DNA of 64,000 nt. Source: Setaria digitata. Taxonomy: Eukaryota > Nematoda > Chromadorea > Rhabditida > Setariidae. The notes beneath the pieces are model-generated. The model was given only the letters and a program-made list of their open reading frames with translations. It searched no databases and was not told where the DNA came from. Position numbers and translations under genes: made by a program. Of this stretch, positions 49,663-62,419 are shown piece after piece. The stretch spans positions 1 to 64,000 of the forward strand of contig RCAB01000107.1 in assembly GCA_003640385.1 (NCBI GenBank), given 5' to 3'. Positions within the stretch are counted from its first letter, which is position 1. Each line of letters opens with the position of its first letter.

Positions 49663-52425
49663 TCACCTGACTCGTTGACAATCAAACAGTTTATCCCATG
49701 ATCGACAACTAATCATCGTTATTGATCCTTGCAATCTTATAGGTTTTTGAGTAGTTTGTTGTTTCCTGATTACTGTTGGTATTAATAAGGAGAATTTTTT
49801 TAACTGGGCTTCTGCTGGTTGGGTATTCAAACCAAGTTGCCAATAACCTATTTGTCGTATAACATTGTAGAACATCACGGTGTCGGATTCTGTTGCAAAG
49901 TTATACAATTTTTGCATTTCCCTGATGTTTTCTTCTATCACCTACAACAATTCGCTCAGTATTTTTTATTATTTCGTAATCATCTAGAATATCTCACCAA
50001 GTTATCGCTAGAAGAAATAATACGAATTTTTAAATAGAACCAAACGTAGTCTAAATATCGATAATGCAATTTTTTTCGAGTTTTCTGTCACCAGTATATC
50101 AGCGTTGTGAGAATCATTCGAAGTAAGATTGAAGGGAATTTTACTCACTGCGTGCTGATTTTAAAACATAAATAATAAATCGGCTCAAAGGCATTACACT
50201 TCCAACCCATATTTCCTCTCTCCCGTATCACAGAGAAAGAAACTTAAAAACAAAAACCAATGGACTAAAAAAAAAATGACGGCAACTTAAAAACCAAAAC
50301 ACTTACTTTTTGCTTTTCTTCCGTGCGATCTTCGGCTTTAACTGAAGCAAACCGAAAATTAAGAAGTACGGCTGGCAAAGAACTATCAACAACGATGACA
50401 TCTTCCGAATGATCTATTTCCTCAAATGTTTGAAAATAAATGGTGAAGAGAAAAATTAAGAACCTATAGATTAAATTCTTACGCTACAAAAAAAAGGAAG
50501 CAAATTTGACGATTTTGAGTTGCAAATAAACGAACCTCTATGAGATCCAATTTATGAGAAGGATATTTATTTCTGCCATGACATGCAAAATCCTTGAATA
50601 AAAAAAACGGATTTGTAAGTCGGTCAGAAAGGCGCACAAGGGCATTTGGATAATGTACAATGTGTTCCATGAAATTAAGACCCTCTTTGTTGTAAAGGAA
50701 AACTGCCGGAATAGTAATGTCATCTTTCATGCTCTGATCGCCGGACATTGCAAACGGTGGTAATACATCGATACTTGTACCAATAGTATTGTCTATAACG
50801 CATAATTTTTACCGTCAAAACTAAAATTAGTTAGAAGTTAAAAGGAAAAGAAAAACAAATCAGTACCGATAAGTTATTGCAAATTGCTTCTATCCTATAC
50901 TATTGTCCCTTGAACCGCGTCCATTTTTATATTTAGCATTAAAAATTATAAATCTATAAAATAATTTATAATTTTGTTCATGTATCACAAAATAACTTCG
51001 AATAACTATTTCCGAGAATTCTTAATAAACAAATAAAAGAGCATTAATAAAAATTATTCCAAAAGATGAATTAATATTGACAGTAGTTTCTAAAGCTTTA
51101 CCAATAATTATGATACCGACAGCACCACTTTCTTGTGCGTAACGTGCTTTTTCCTGAAACATACAATCCTGCCGCTGAACTATTGCAATACGACCTTTCA
51201 TCCTTGGCGCGTTCGTCAACGGTCCACAAGCACGAAAAGGCACAGCGATCTGTACTTCTGCGATTACCTTAATGAATCATAATGATATGAAAAAATAGTT
51301 TCTGGCAAAAATAAACAAACGAATAAATAATTAATTAACAAAGAATTTAAATGTAAGATTTCGCCGCCTCTTATTACAGATACTGCATTGTACTCTACAG
51401 TGCAGCCCTCTTGATGAGATATTTCTCAGAAAAACGACCTTGAATTATGCAGGAGAAGGGCAACTTACTGCTCTACGATTCAGGTTCTGGCCGAACTGAG
51501 CAGGTGCAGCTCGCCAGTGTAAGCTTCCAAATATGGGCTGTGACACAATCTGGACAACTCGTTCATCATTTAAACCTCAAATAAAGAAAAGACGAATGTA
51601 TTATTCTCACAGTTTCAACAGATTAAGAGATTCAGCTTCGAAGAGAGCATGAATATTAATTAAAATAACCAAATATAATCGAAGGATTGAATTTTAATTT
51701 GGGGGAAAAATTATTAATTTATATAAGGGATAGAAAAGGCACCTTTTCAAACATCCCACGGTTTATATTTATCTTTTAAATGCTGGATCAAACTAATTCT
51801 ATCAATTATGGTTTCTATGACAAAATCATAATATCATTATTTCTTTTGGAAGCAGCAAAGTAATGCAATTTACTGGAAAACGAACCAAGTCCATGTTTTT
51901 CCGAACTTGCTATTGCGATCATTTCTTGAATAAACTCACTGCCAAGCGCAGCCCATTCTGGCGAAAGAGCCTGAAAAATCACTTTCAATACTAAATAAAA
52001 ATTACCAAAAAAGTTGAAACAGGGGATAAAGTCCTTTTTGTTGAAAAACAAAGTTAAAAAAATATGCTAACAATTACAAGTCACCTTTGTAACAAGCAAA
52101 AAGGCCATTATTCTATCAAAGAGAAATAAAAAAAAATAAAATACGAAAATTTGCTAAACATTTAAAAGAGAAAATTCTCATCAGATGAAAACACTTACAT
52201 AACCGCTAGAAAAACTGATGAAGCAAGAGTTAACACAAACAATGTGAAAACCACAGCAAGTTTTTCTTTTATTGGTTAGTGAGGAAATTAAAAAAATTTC
52301 GATTTTGAAAACACTCAATTATAATAACATAACTATTTTAGCAGAAAGGTCATTACTGTATAACAGCGATATAAATGAAAGTATATGTGGAAAAAATTTT
52401 TCGATTTTATTGATCTTTTAAAAAG

Positions 52426-52462
<37 letters not shown>

Positions 52463-55400
52463 NCACTGGGTAAGCGAAAGCGAAATGAATAAAATGAATG
52501 TACAGAGGAAGGAATATTTCGAAAATATGAAAATTTAATACCAAAACTGCATGATATGGATGAATATATTAACTGCACCATATAACCTGCTGCTATTACT
52601 ACATCGAGTAAGAATGCGAAATGATGGTTTAACAAAATATAGAAATTAATTTTCGAAATTAGATTTCGAAAGAAAAGAAGTATTTGATAGGCGATTAGAA
52701 AATATGAAATTTCTTAATCAGAATTCAAATGGGCATATGCATGCATTACTTGGAAATAATTTTAGATTTGAATCTGATGACAAAAAAAGAAAAAAGTTAT
52801 GCAATCACGCAACTAAAGGTGGTGAGAAAGTGTTAATGAACATTATGTCGAGATGCGTAAAAGTAAACATTTCCTTGTTTAATCTGCCCGTAATATTTAA
52901 TATGTAGAAAGCTCTCTTCCATCATCACGAAAATAAAAAATTTTGAATGAAAAAAAAAAAAAGAAACATTCGCATGCTAAAAACATCATAACAAAATAAC
53001 AAATATTATGATGGTAAAAAATAAAATAAAATAAAAATATTACAAGGCATAAAGTGATCGTCACACTATTGTGGAAATTAATGCTGACAACAATTTTGTT
53101 TTCTTTGAAAGGAAATGTTTGCTTTAAAATAATTGCTCATCGTTGTTAAATTTTTTGAATTTTCCAGTAAAATATTTTGTGGCGCCTAATTTAAATTTTC
53201 AAACTGATTCTTCCTAAAAAAAAAAAAAAAAATCAGCAAAAATTCGAAATTTCAAAAGCAGTAATAAAAAGAATGATAATGGAATTTAATTAATATTTCA
53301 GCAATAATTTCTCGCAACAATGCAGAAAATTTTTGTTCCACGAGCTAATTATCTGTTTCACTTGTCACTTCACTGTCATCCTCCTCCATTTCCACACTTT
53401 CTTCAGCATTCTTCCGCTTGATACTGAGTACATTAGTCGATGATCGCCTTATAGCTACTATACGATAACCACAAACAACAATACAAACGACAATTGCAGC
53501 CACAACCATAACAGAAAGCCATAATAGAACAACAAGCATAATCATGGAGAGTAATTGGGTTACGGCAGCATGCGATGGATGAACGATGTAGATATTTGCT
53601 TGCTTTTTCACCGGTGCCATATTATCCAACATGCACACACTATTCAACATATTATCACCCTCAGCCAGTACTGCTTCGGTAGTGAATTCATTCGCTTCGC
53701 CCTGAAAACAGGTGCCTTTGAACTTAACTTACTTATTTTCCTATTTCCCTTCCAACTATCACTCATCTCTAAAAATATTACGAAATGAGAAAAATAAAAA
53801 ATAAGCAAATAATTGTTGCAGTGATCTATGACAATTAGTTAATGCAGTACTTAAATCTTCAGGATATAAAATTTGGAAATAAAGGGCGAAGCGGACTATG
53901 TATCATCTGTCGTCAATTATTACTTATGTTTTGTAAAAGAGCAAGCAAAAGGAGCGAAAAAACATAGGCACTTCACAATACTCCATGCAAAAACCAATGA
54001 GTGAACAATTTTCAACACATTGAATATGCAAATATTAGTAATAACAGGATACCGTTTGCAACACATAAGAATCTATTTCTTTGCTAATCATAGTCGAAAA
54101 GAGAAATACTGAATTCCTTTCTCCGAAAAAATCGATGGACTAATTGTTCCAAACCGACCAAAACATACCGATTCCGGTGAGTGAGTAAGATGTACATGTC
54201 CATCAACTTGAAATTGCATTTGGATTCCCATTTGTTTCAGTTGCTTCATATGTTCGGCATTTGTTGCACTAAACGACCATGCACTCAGACGTTTTGGCCT
54301 GCAAAATAAGGCCTAGTATCATGTCAATTAGTGATATCAAAAAGTCGGTTCGATTATTGCAAGGAAATCGAAATTCTAACTGAAGGATGGATCGAAGTAA
54401 ATTTATTAATAGGAGAACATAATATCACCGAATTCATCGAAAACTGGTAACTACACCAGGTGTGCAGTGAATGAATTTTAACGTAATGCACACAATTGGG
54501 GGAACATTTCGACCAAGAAAGATTAAAATCATATCAAGCAACATTGGGAAATGGTATCACAGTTTAAAAAGAAAGAAAAAACCACACCGGCGTTTTATGA
54601 ACAATGTTATCAGTTGAATTTGTATACCTTGTTGAATCCTTCAAGAATTTCAGCATATCAGAAATGATGATTTTCATCTAAGCCCCAAAGAAAATCTTAG
54701 CAAGGTCAGATACTCTAATTTATTAAATGAAATGCCTAACATTCTTGGACAACTGGCGCTTTCAGAATTCCTCGTTAATTCACTAACTACATTTTGCACA
54801 ACGTGACGTAGTTCTTCCGCGTAAGCTGCTAAATTATCATATTTCTCGTTGATAGTAACCACAGGGCAGGCTGATCGAAATTTTTTAGCCATCAATGCAT
54901 TTTCATCATCAATTATTTCATCAGGATCAATAATCAGACGACGTGGAAGCTTTAAATATCGATATGTACAAAGTTTTTTAAAGTATCAGTAATAATATTA
55001 ATTGCCTTCCTTAAGAAGAACAATTAATGACGTCATGTCGTATATGTCATTATCATTGGTAGTCATAAAAAAGATATCGTTGTATTAAAAGGACTAGCAA
55101 ATCTTGTAATACGTAGTAGAAAATGCAGTATTACCAAGCAAAGAAAAACACACTTTTTCGTTATTATCGGTATCGCCAATTGAAAGAGGGATAAAATGAG
55201 CTTCGGTAGTAAGAACATAGTTATCCAAGTCAATGTCTAAATCAGAAGAATCCGTGAAAATCATATACAAATATTTCAAAGTTTCCGATAGCACGAAAGA
55301 GTCCATTCTGAAAAGCGGTTTAATAACATACTTTATTTATAAATAAAGTTGAAAGGCAGAAGAATGGAAATTTTTACAGTAAATCAATATTACCAGCACT

Positions 55401-58400
55401 ATCAGAGAGAAAAAAAGTTGTCGGCATTCTTACCGATCCTCATGATTCATTGAGCGAATATCTTTAACAGCAGCAAATCCACATTCAACGCGCAAAAACT
55501 TATTCATACTATCCAGAATCTGACAAATGATGGCATTATTTTTTGGAATGAATTCGGAGGAACCAAAATATTTATTATTTGGTTCACATTTAACAAATAC
55601 TTACATTTTTGGCGACACGTAAATAATGCTCATCCTTCGTTGCTCTATAGAGGAGATATGTACTTTCAATAAATTCTGGTCGAATAGGATGCTGTGCCCA
55701 GTGTACTTGCAAATCGTGAGTAAATGCTTCTGGTAAGAATTTGTGTCTCTGAAGTAATACTGTTTTAAGATATATTACAAAATGATAAACAAATGGACAT
55801 GATGAAGTTTCCAAAAACTTACTTAAGTAAAGCGTAAATAGCTTACACTATGACTCGCTATAAACAACAGATAAAGAGCAGAAGATTTTATAACAGAATC
55901 TCTGCATCCTCAATAGATGACCTCAGTTTTAGAGACCGTTGCAGTAGGCCAGAAGATGGGCAAAAAATCTTTGTTGAAAACCAACGATAAACTACCTTGA
56001 TAACTTGATAAAGAGTTTCGTGAAATTCAATAGCTGCTTTCAAATCACCCTTCAAAACTTGTATGCCAGGCCAAAATGCTAACAATGAATCCATATAAGT
56101 TCTAGCAGCAACGGTTGGTTTATGCATATGAACGTCGATAAACAATGGCCCCTTGTTAACGTACCTCATTATAGCGTCATAATGCTATAAAAGACTTTTA
56201 TAACGCTTTATCAGGGTAAAAACAAACTGATATGGGAGCAAACACATATATTCTAAGTTTCGCAATTAAGTCATTTTCAGAATTTTTTAGCAAGTATAAC
56301 TCTTGTCGGTATTCACGCCATATGTTATGGAAGTGCTTAATTAATTTAATTATCAAAATAGTAAAAAACAACCTTATTGAAGCGATGTAGGTAACCCTCG
56401 TCTCCCAATAAAATATATGCCTTTAAACAGTACTCGTAATAAGAATCAATTCCTGCACCAATACCCGCATCTGTAATAAAAACCCAATTTTAAAGTATTA
56501 TTATAACCAATATCATCATGCTTCTTCAGAAATAACAAAGATATATGATACTGTTGACAGAATCAGAAATAGAAATACCATCTAAGCGCCACATAATGCA
56601 TTCAAACTGAAGAATGACTACGAATGTTTTCACTGCAATTTTAAACCAAAAACCGATTTTAACACAAACCTCTTCTTATCCAATCTCCCGAATGTACATT
56701 TAACACAGTACCCATTAAATCACTTCCACGATGTCTCTGAGCCCAAAGAAAATCCATTGCTTTCCGAGCTTTTTCCTCATAGATTGGTTTACCCGTAAGT
56801 CGGCTCAGTGCAGCAAATTCTAATATCATTGTCCCTCCACATGCTGTACACGTGTCATGTTGTTGCCGAAGAAAATCTAACATTCCATATTTCAGATTTA
56901 TCTGTAAATCAAACACGAAAACGCTCCCAGAATACAACGACTGAAATTGCAATATTCACCTCCGCTTATCAGTTCTACTCTATCAGTAATAAACCAAAAA
57001 AATTTGTGCTTTTAAAACCCCGTGTTGTACAAAATTTAACTTACTCTAGAGTATGGAATTCCGCTAGTAGTATTAAAAGCAGGAAGAAGTCTATCAGCTA
57101 ATTCGGCAGCCATCTGTAACAACTCGTCTTTATACCAATTTAGACGATTCTCGTCTTTCGATTGGATCAGTTTAGCCATAACATGACCTTTAAAACTTCA
57201 CATATTTATTTCCTAACAATTAAATGCGAATCGTTTGTGATAAAAACTAACTAGTAACCGCAATATCAATATGACAACAAAACTAGTTATTTCCTAACAC
57301 TGCTGAAGTACTAAGAGCATATGACGAGTCAGTCAGGTTGGCCAAATTATTAATTGCTCAATAGATAGCCGACCATTCACTTCACCTAAAATCTTAGCCG
57401 ACCATTCACTTCACCTAACATCTTGAGTACTTTCTGAAACCCAGTGATCTTGCCTGATTTATAATCGAGTTATTACTAACAAATAAATCTCCTAAAACAA
57501 TAAACAGCTTTCTGGCTTGTACCAAAAAAGCAAAATTCTTAAGCATACCTGATATTAATCCTCCCACCATCCTAATATTCGTTTCAAAAACAGACACAAC
57601 CAAGTTTGAATCAAAGCGAACATTCTTCACAATTCGTTCAACAGATTTTTCAAATTCCTCTAGTTCACCCAAAACGACTAACGAATCAAGTGAATCGACA
57701 AGAGTTAATGAAAAACTGCAATTTTTTATTAAATTATGTCTCCATCCTATAAAATATGAAAAAGGGATGCTGAAATTCACTTAAAATCTTTCTAGGACCA
57801 AAAAGTTCGGGAATAAGTTAAGAGCGAACTCCTGTGATTGGGAAATGGGACTAAGAGGGGTGGGAGTCCCAATCACAGATGGTAATACTCTTCCGCCAAA
57901 AATCAGGCCGTCTGCCCAAGACAGGAATCGAACCTGTGTCGCCACGGCCACAACGTGGAGTACTAACCACTATACTACTTGGGCCAATCGTGGTAGTCCT
58001 AACAATATACTAAGTGGGAACGGAATTGCATAATCTTTAAAACTGAATCCTTAGCATTTGAAATTTCAAAACTCAATTAAAGAAAAACCAAAAAAAAACA
58101 CAGAAGACTTGAACAATCCATTTGATTCAGAAGACAATTTGTATAATAAAATTTGAAATAAGACATTTTCTGGATCTCATTTTCCTAATAAAATGTAAAA
58201 AATGATTTTTTGATAAACAATTTAATTGATGATAAACTCTATAAATTTCGACAGGAAATAGTATTCTTTTTTAACTCCTATTTCAATATCAAACTTTCTA
58301 AAGCTGCTTCATTTTTTACGTTCCAAAGTTGTATCATAAAAAATTTTACATTTCATACTGCCGTGAAAAAAAAAATATATTTTCCTTTTACGCCGTAACA

Positions 58401-59402
58401 ATGCCATAACGAACATAAGGAAATACGAAAACAGAAATGCACAAGAACTTCAGGAGCAAGGACGATTTGTTCCAAGTTTTAGATAAATATTTTTTGGTAT
58501 GTAAGAAATTCACAAATTAATTAATGAAGAGAAACTTACTTTCCTAAAGCATCATCAACATCACCTCGTGGTGGTGTAACACCTCGCTGTCGTCCTTTAC
58601 ATGACAGTGGCATTAACTCATCATGTGGATATGCATGTTTCATATATGAATTATACCCGTGCATGAACATTTCTTTTGCTTGTAACCTAAAAGAACGCAT
58701 TCTACTTTTTTTTTTTTTTTTTTTTTTTTTCGTGCTACTGATGGGAATAACAAACTTCAAAAAAGTTAAAAGGCCTTATACATAAAATTTTGACTATTTT
58801 CTTTTAATATGATAAAAATTATTTAGTATTTTCCTTGAAGAAAGATTTTAAGTAAAAGTAAAAAGATTTTTCAACTCCTCAAAACTATCCAAATCTTAAT
58901 TCATAGTGACTTCATAGCAACGGATTAAGTAAACTGATCCATATTGATTATACATGAAAAAAGAGTCAAAACAAGCTGAAAAAAAAAAAAAAAAAAAAAA
59001 GACCACGCTAACTGGGTAAAAGAGAAAATTATTAAGTTGCTTAAAAGTTGTTTGTGACAATAACACAAACACAGAAAAAACTTTAAAAACTTAAACAAGT
59101 ACTTTACACCACCAATCTGTTCTTTTGTAGGAATTAACAACACGTTTCCCATTCGAAACAACCTCTTCGTATCAATCTGATTCAAGCAGCTCACTGATTA
59201 AGGATTTAAAATTACTTCAGCAAAAGCCGATATTCCAGAAAACTCAAAAGATTAATATATAAAATGCTTTTATCCAGTATTTATTGAAGTAACAGTTCAA
59301 TCAAAATTACCTGAGTGCAATTCTATCAATATTTTCATTGTTATATGCTGTATCACAGGCCACCAATCCGATATATATATGCATAAAGTATACACTGCAC
59401 AT
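49663..59402 (-). CDS. edem3: EDEM3-like ER degradation-enhancing mannosidase-like protein (GH47 + PA domain), about 19 exons
   Basis: ER-lumen protein that trims mannose from misfolded glycoproteins for disposal. Exons: 59402–59311, 58686–58540, 57715–57549, 57187–57045, 56901–56670, 56470–56373, 56184–55996, 55748–55605, 55519–55434, 55307–55154, 54949–54741, 54677–54628, 54298–54169, 51970–51886, 51575–51469, 51267–51102, 50792–50536, 50420–50307, 49941–49663; about 948 aa. Signal peptide [22 protein letters not shown]47 motifs: [84 protein letters not shown]. After the EDEM3-type linker ([14 protein letters not shown]) comes the protease-associated region: [51 protein letters not shown]. 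No KDEL-like tail. The 54741/54677 junction does not stay in frame as read, so one boundary there is wrong or an indel exists. Confidence 0.9.
52463..52463. other. single N at the end of a long A run
   Basis: An N follows a run of more than 30 A residues in an EDEM3 intron. Unlike the other four N positions it has no duplicated flanks, and it may mark a homopolymer whose length was not resolved. Confidence 0.7.
53345..53701 (-). CDS. Alternative last exon of EDEM3 (membrane-anchoring tail), or nested gene
   Basis: An open 357-base segment begins after a TTTTCAG acceptor, in phase with the EDEM3 exon that ends at 54169, and runs to its own stop. It would replace the PA-domain half by 118 residues: [17 protein letters not shown], a lumenal stretch, one strong membrane helix (about 27 residues around [20 protein letters not shown]), basic GYRIVAIRR and an acidic cytosolic tail ([18 protein letters not shown]). 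The next constitutive exon (51970) has the same phase, so both splices are possible. Alternatively it is a separate one-exon gene starting at 53650 ([16 protein letters not shown]). I see no canonical AATAAA just downstream. EDEM proteins of other animals are not known to me with this tail. Confidence 0.55.
   Translation of the reverse strand, partial: GEANEFTTEAVLAEGDNMLNSVCMLDNMAPVKKQANIYIVHPSHAAVTQLLSMIMLVVLLWLSVMVVAAIVVCIVVCGYRIVAIRRSSTNVLSIKRKNAEESVEMEEDDSEVTSETDN
57386..57441. repeat. 28-bp tandem direct repeat
   Basis: GCCGACCATTCACTTCACCT followed by AAAATCTTA is repeated directly as the same 20-mer and AACATCTTG. It lies in the EDEM3 intron between exons at 57549 and 57187. Confidence 0.7.
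57832..57878. repeat. 12-bp perfect inverted repeat beside the tRNA-His gene
   Basis: CTGTGATTGGGA (57832–57843) and TCCCAATCACAG (57867–57878) are exact reverse complements with a 23-base G-rich loop. The hairpin lies 35 bases beyond the 3' end of the tRNA-His gene on its transcribed side. Confidence 0.85.
57913..57984 (-). tRNA. tRNA-His (GUG)
   Basis: Read on the minus strand the 72 bases fold as a cloverleaf: acceptor stem GCCCAAG pairs with CTTGGGC; D arm region TAGTATAGTGGTTAGTAC; anticodon arm CCACGTTGTGGCCGTGG with anticodon GTG; T arm CACAGGTTCGATTCCTGTC-like with the invariant GGTTCGA; discriminator A. No intron. A G precedes the 5' end in the genome, as often needed for the histidine tRNA identity G-1, though in eukaryotes it is usually added later. 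The gene sits inside the second intron of EDEM3 on the same strand and would be transcribed by RNA polymerase III from its internal A and B boxes. Confidence 0.93.
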
Positions 59403-62400
59403 GAGCTGATCCACTGCAATCCGCCACCTCCATATACCGTCTAGCATATTTAGCTAGAAATGGTGATGCTTTTCGCTATGAATTCAAAAGAAACGAAATT
59501 GACTGGATACCAAAGAAGTCAACAGTCAAGTAAATTTAACACTAGATTCACCAATTACGTATTCATAGCGAATTCACAATCCTGAAACTGCCAAAGAATT
59601 ATTCACCGATAAATGTATACACTTAAAGAAGATGGTTGCGAATAATTCTTATTCCATCTTTATCATGATGTTTGTACATTTTAAATTTCAAATAACCTTT
59701 CAGCCTAAACAGTGCTATGCTATCCACAACTAATTTTAAAACAAATCAAATCTATGCCTTTCTCCTAAACATACAGACTTATTATCATACCCTATACTAG
59801 CTTTCTCACTAGGATTGTGATCCCTTCTTAAGCTTTTACTTGTTCTGCTTATTCATACCTCTACAGTTACTTTTTCTCTTTTCTCAGTCACTTTACCAGA
59901 AATAATTATCAAATTTGATTAAAAGTCTCCCTCAAATACTTCTATACGTTCATCGCCAATCTTATTCGAAGTCCTCTCTAATAAAATGATATTCAAGAGG
60001 ATCTGTGATATGATTGTTTCCAAAAACGAAAATTCACTGCTTGAAACATCAATGAAACTATAACATAAACAAAATAATCACGTCAAACTGATCAACGATT
60101 ACTGGTGATAAGTTTTACAACAACATGTAACATCTTTAACAAATCGATCAAAATGTTACGACAGGCTTGCAATCTATTTGAGTCAAAATTAAAAATTGCC
60201 AAGGCAAGATTCTAAATTATTCTTTAGCCAAATATTTTGCGAACTTTAAACATTTGACATAAACTTTATACTTTATTATCATAATTATCCAGTAGTTCAC
60301 TTCAAATACCCAACTGTGAACTCTCTAATTATTTGAGTTAAACATATATTTTCTTCCACAGTTATTCACTTGTTGACTTTAAATATTTGGTAACCAAATT
60401 ATACAGCTTGAAGAAAAATGCAGCACATATTTAATGAATAAATCCTTTCAAAACCGTTATAGCTTAACGCGAAACAATCAAACCTTGAAAACTGGTAAAC
60501 TGTCAAATTAATCGTCCTCTTAAAAATGGCATTTTCGAACCTGAAATTGTTGAAATGTAATAAAATAATGACAAAGCAAATACAAATGGTGTATGACAAA
60601 AATAATCAATAGAATCCATATTAATGTAATATAACTAGTACAGACAAATTGTGCAAATGATGGAGAATCATAGTTTGGGTTTCTTTATCAAAACTTGTTC
60701 CTTTCAACAAAACATTAGCGACAGAGAGAGGGAAAAAGAAAAAAAAGAAAGGGAAAGAAGAGAATTACATATATAGTAGGAATTTGTATTTAAAGCATTT
60801 TCAAAGCACACACTTTAAGAGTGTATGCTTTTTTCTTCTTTTTTCTTCCTTTTTTTCTTCTTTTTTTCGTTATAACTTATCTTTATCAATTCAGTAATTA
60901 AAAGGTTTGAAAAAAAAAAAAAAAAAGAAAAAGAGAAGAAAGAAAAGCCAAGTTGTAAGTATACGTTATCCGTACTTCGTCACGTGAACCTTTCCATCTA
61001 CAACAACAGTCAAAATTTAATAATTTCATAAATTTGGAATAAGATTTTGAGAGAAATTCTCCCAAAAATACTTTACACTAATAGTAAATTCGATAGCAAG
61101 TTCTGTTCAGTTTAAATTAAATCCAAAAAATATTTTAATTCGTGAATTTCTTTCATCATCTTGCTAATAATCATAAAAAGAAAGAGGATGGATTTTACTT
61201 AAGAAATACGAAATATAGTGGAAATATGGCGGAAAGTGATAAATACGATATAATAGCATAGTAATTGCTAACTCTTCCAGCTCTTCTATGCTAGTTTATT
61301 ATAAATTACTGATAGATTAAAATATATCAGTCGCAGTTGTCGTAGGAACATCGAAATTTACATTAAGTATATTAAGTTTAAATTTCTGTGTTTAATTAAT
61401 GTAAGTAAAAAGGTTGCAAGATAAAGAAATTAATTAATATATATATTAATTAATTATATATGTATATATATTTCACCGATAATACCGAACATACTGACTT
61501 AGAACGATATTATTTGATACTGTACAATTGTATGTGATTTTTTTAGGGTAAAAAAAAAAACTCACAAATCAAACTTTTGTCAATATTAACAAATGTTTGA
61601 TTTGANAAGGTAAAAAAAAACTCACAAATCAAACTTTTGTCAATATTAACAAATGTTTGATTTGAATAGTATTCTTACGATTAATTTGAAGTCCAAAAAC
61701 AAAAAAAAGTTATTGACTGCAATAAATCTTTCAGATTATTGATTTTTCGGCTAATATTTTAGCAAAAGTTGGAAAAAAAATTCAAAATTAAAATTCTTAG
61801 CTAATTGTTATTGCGATTTCAAAAACCCATTCTCCATAAGATTATCCAATATTTTTTAACTAATACGCAAAAAAACTATTCCATACATCTGTGACCTCTA
61901 ATCCTAAATGTTATCGATGTCTGCTTAGCTCTTTTTTGTCCTTTTAATTAGCAAGTTTTTCCTTATATTTGAAAAGAAACTTCAAAATTGTCAACAATGA
62001 AAGAGGAAGAATATCCCTGAGAACACACTCAGTGGAAAATGTTCGAAATATTGGTAGCTAAAGTTGGTGATTATTTGATTACTATGATGCCACTTTATTG
62101 TTGGAACAAACAAAGTAAATCGGCTATAGATAGGTTAAAGTAATTGAACTTATATTATTTAGGGAAGAAAAGCATCTGATCAAACGATTAGTGATTAACA
62201 CGGTCGTAGAGTTCGAACTATTACCGTTTGAATCAGATGGATATTTTAGGTTTTCAATGTTCAACATTTTTCCCTTTTCAATTTTTTTATTCTTTAAAAA
62301 TGCTCCGAGTTCAGTTATAACATTCACACGAATCTACCATACGTAACATATATGGTCTTAAAAAAGCGATAACATGTTGAATAAAAAATCAAATAATAAT

Positions 62401-62419
62401 ATAAATGAAGACCAAAATG
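59403..62419. other. intergenic, EDEM3 promoter and EARS2 3' flank
   Basis: About 3 kb with no supportable exon on either strand. Notable: a purine-rich segment at 60721–60763 and A/T runs near 60830–60930; a palindromic TA-rich stretch at about 61428–61480; and an N-flanked duplication at 61548–61665. The open frame at 60.4–60.6 kb on the minus strand is A+T-driven and unsupported. Confidence 0.5.
61548..61665. repeat. ~58-bp direct duplication flanking a single N
   Basis: The sequence from GGTAAAAAAAAA through CACAAATCAAACTTTTGTCA to GTTTGATTTGA occurs on both sides of N 61606, differing only in A-run length. It resembles the other N joints in the window and is best read as an unmerged contig overlap. 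Confidence 0.8.

Noticed and set aside
61428..61480. TA-rich palindromic stretch as a possible regulatory element or origin
   Set aside because: Simple (TA)n/AATT sequence of a kind common throughout this A+T-rich DNA; no specific signal.
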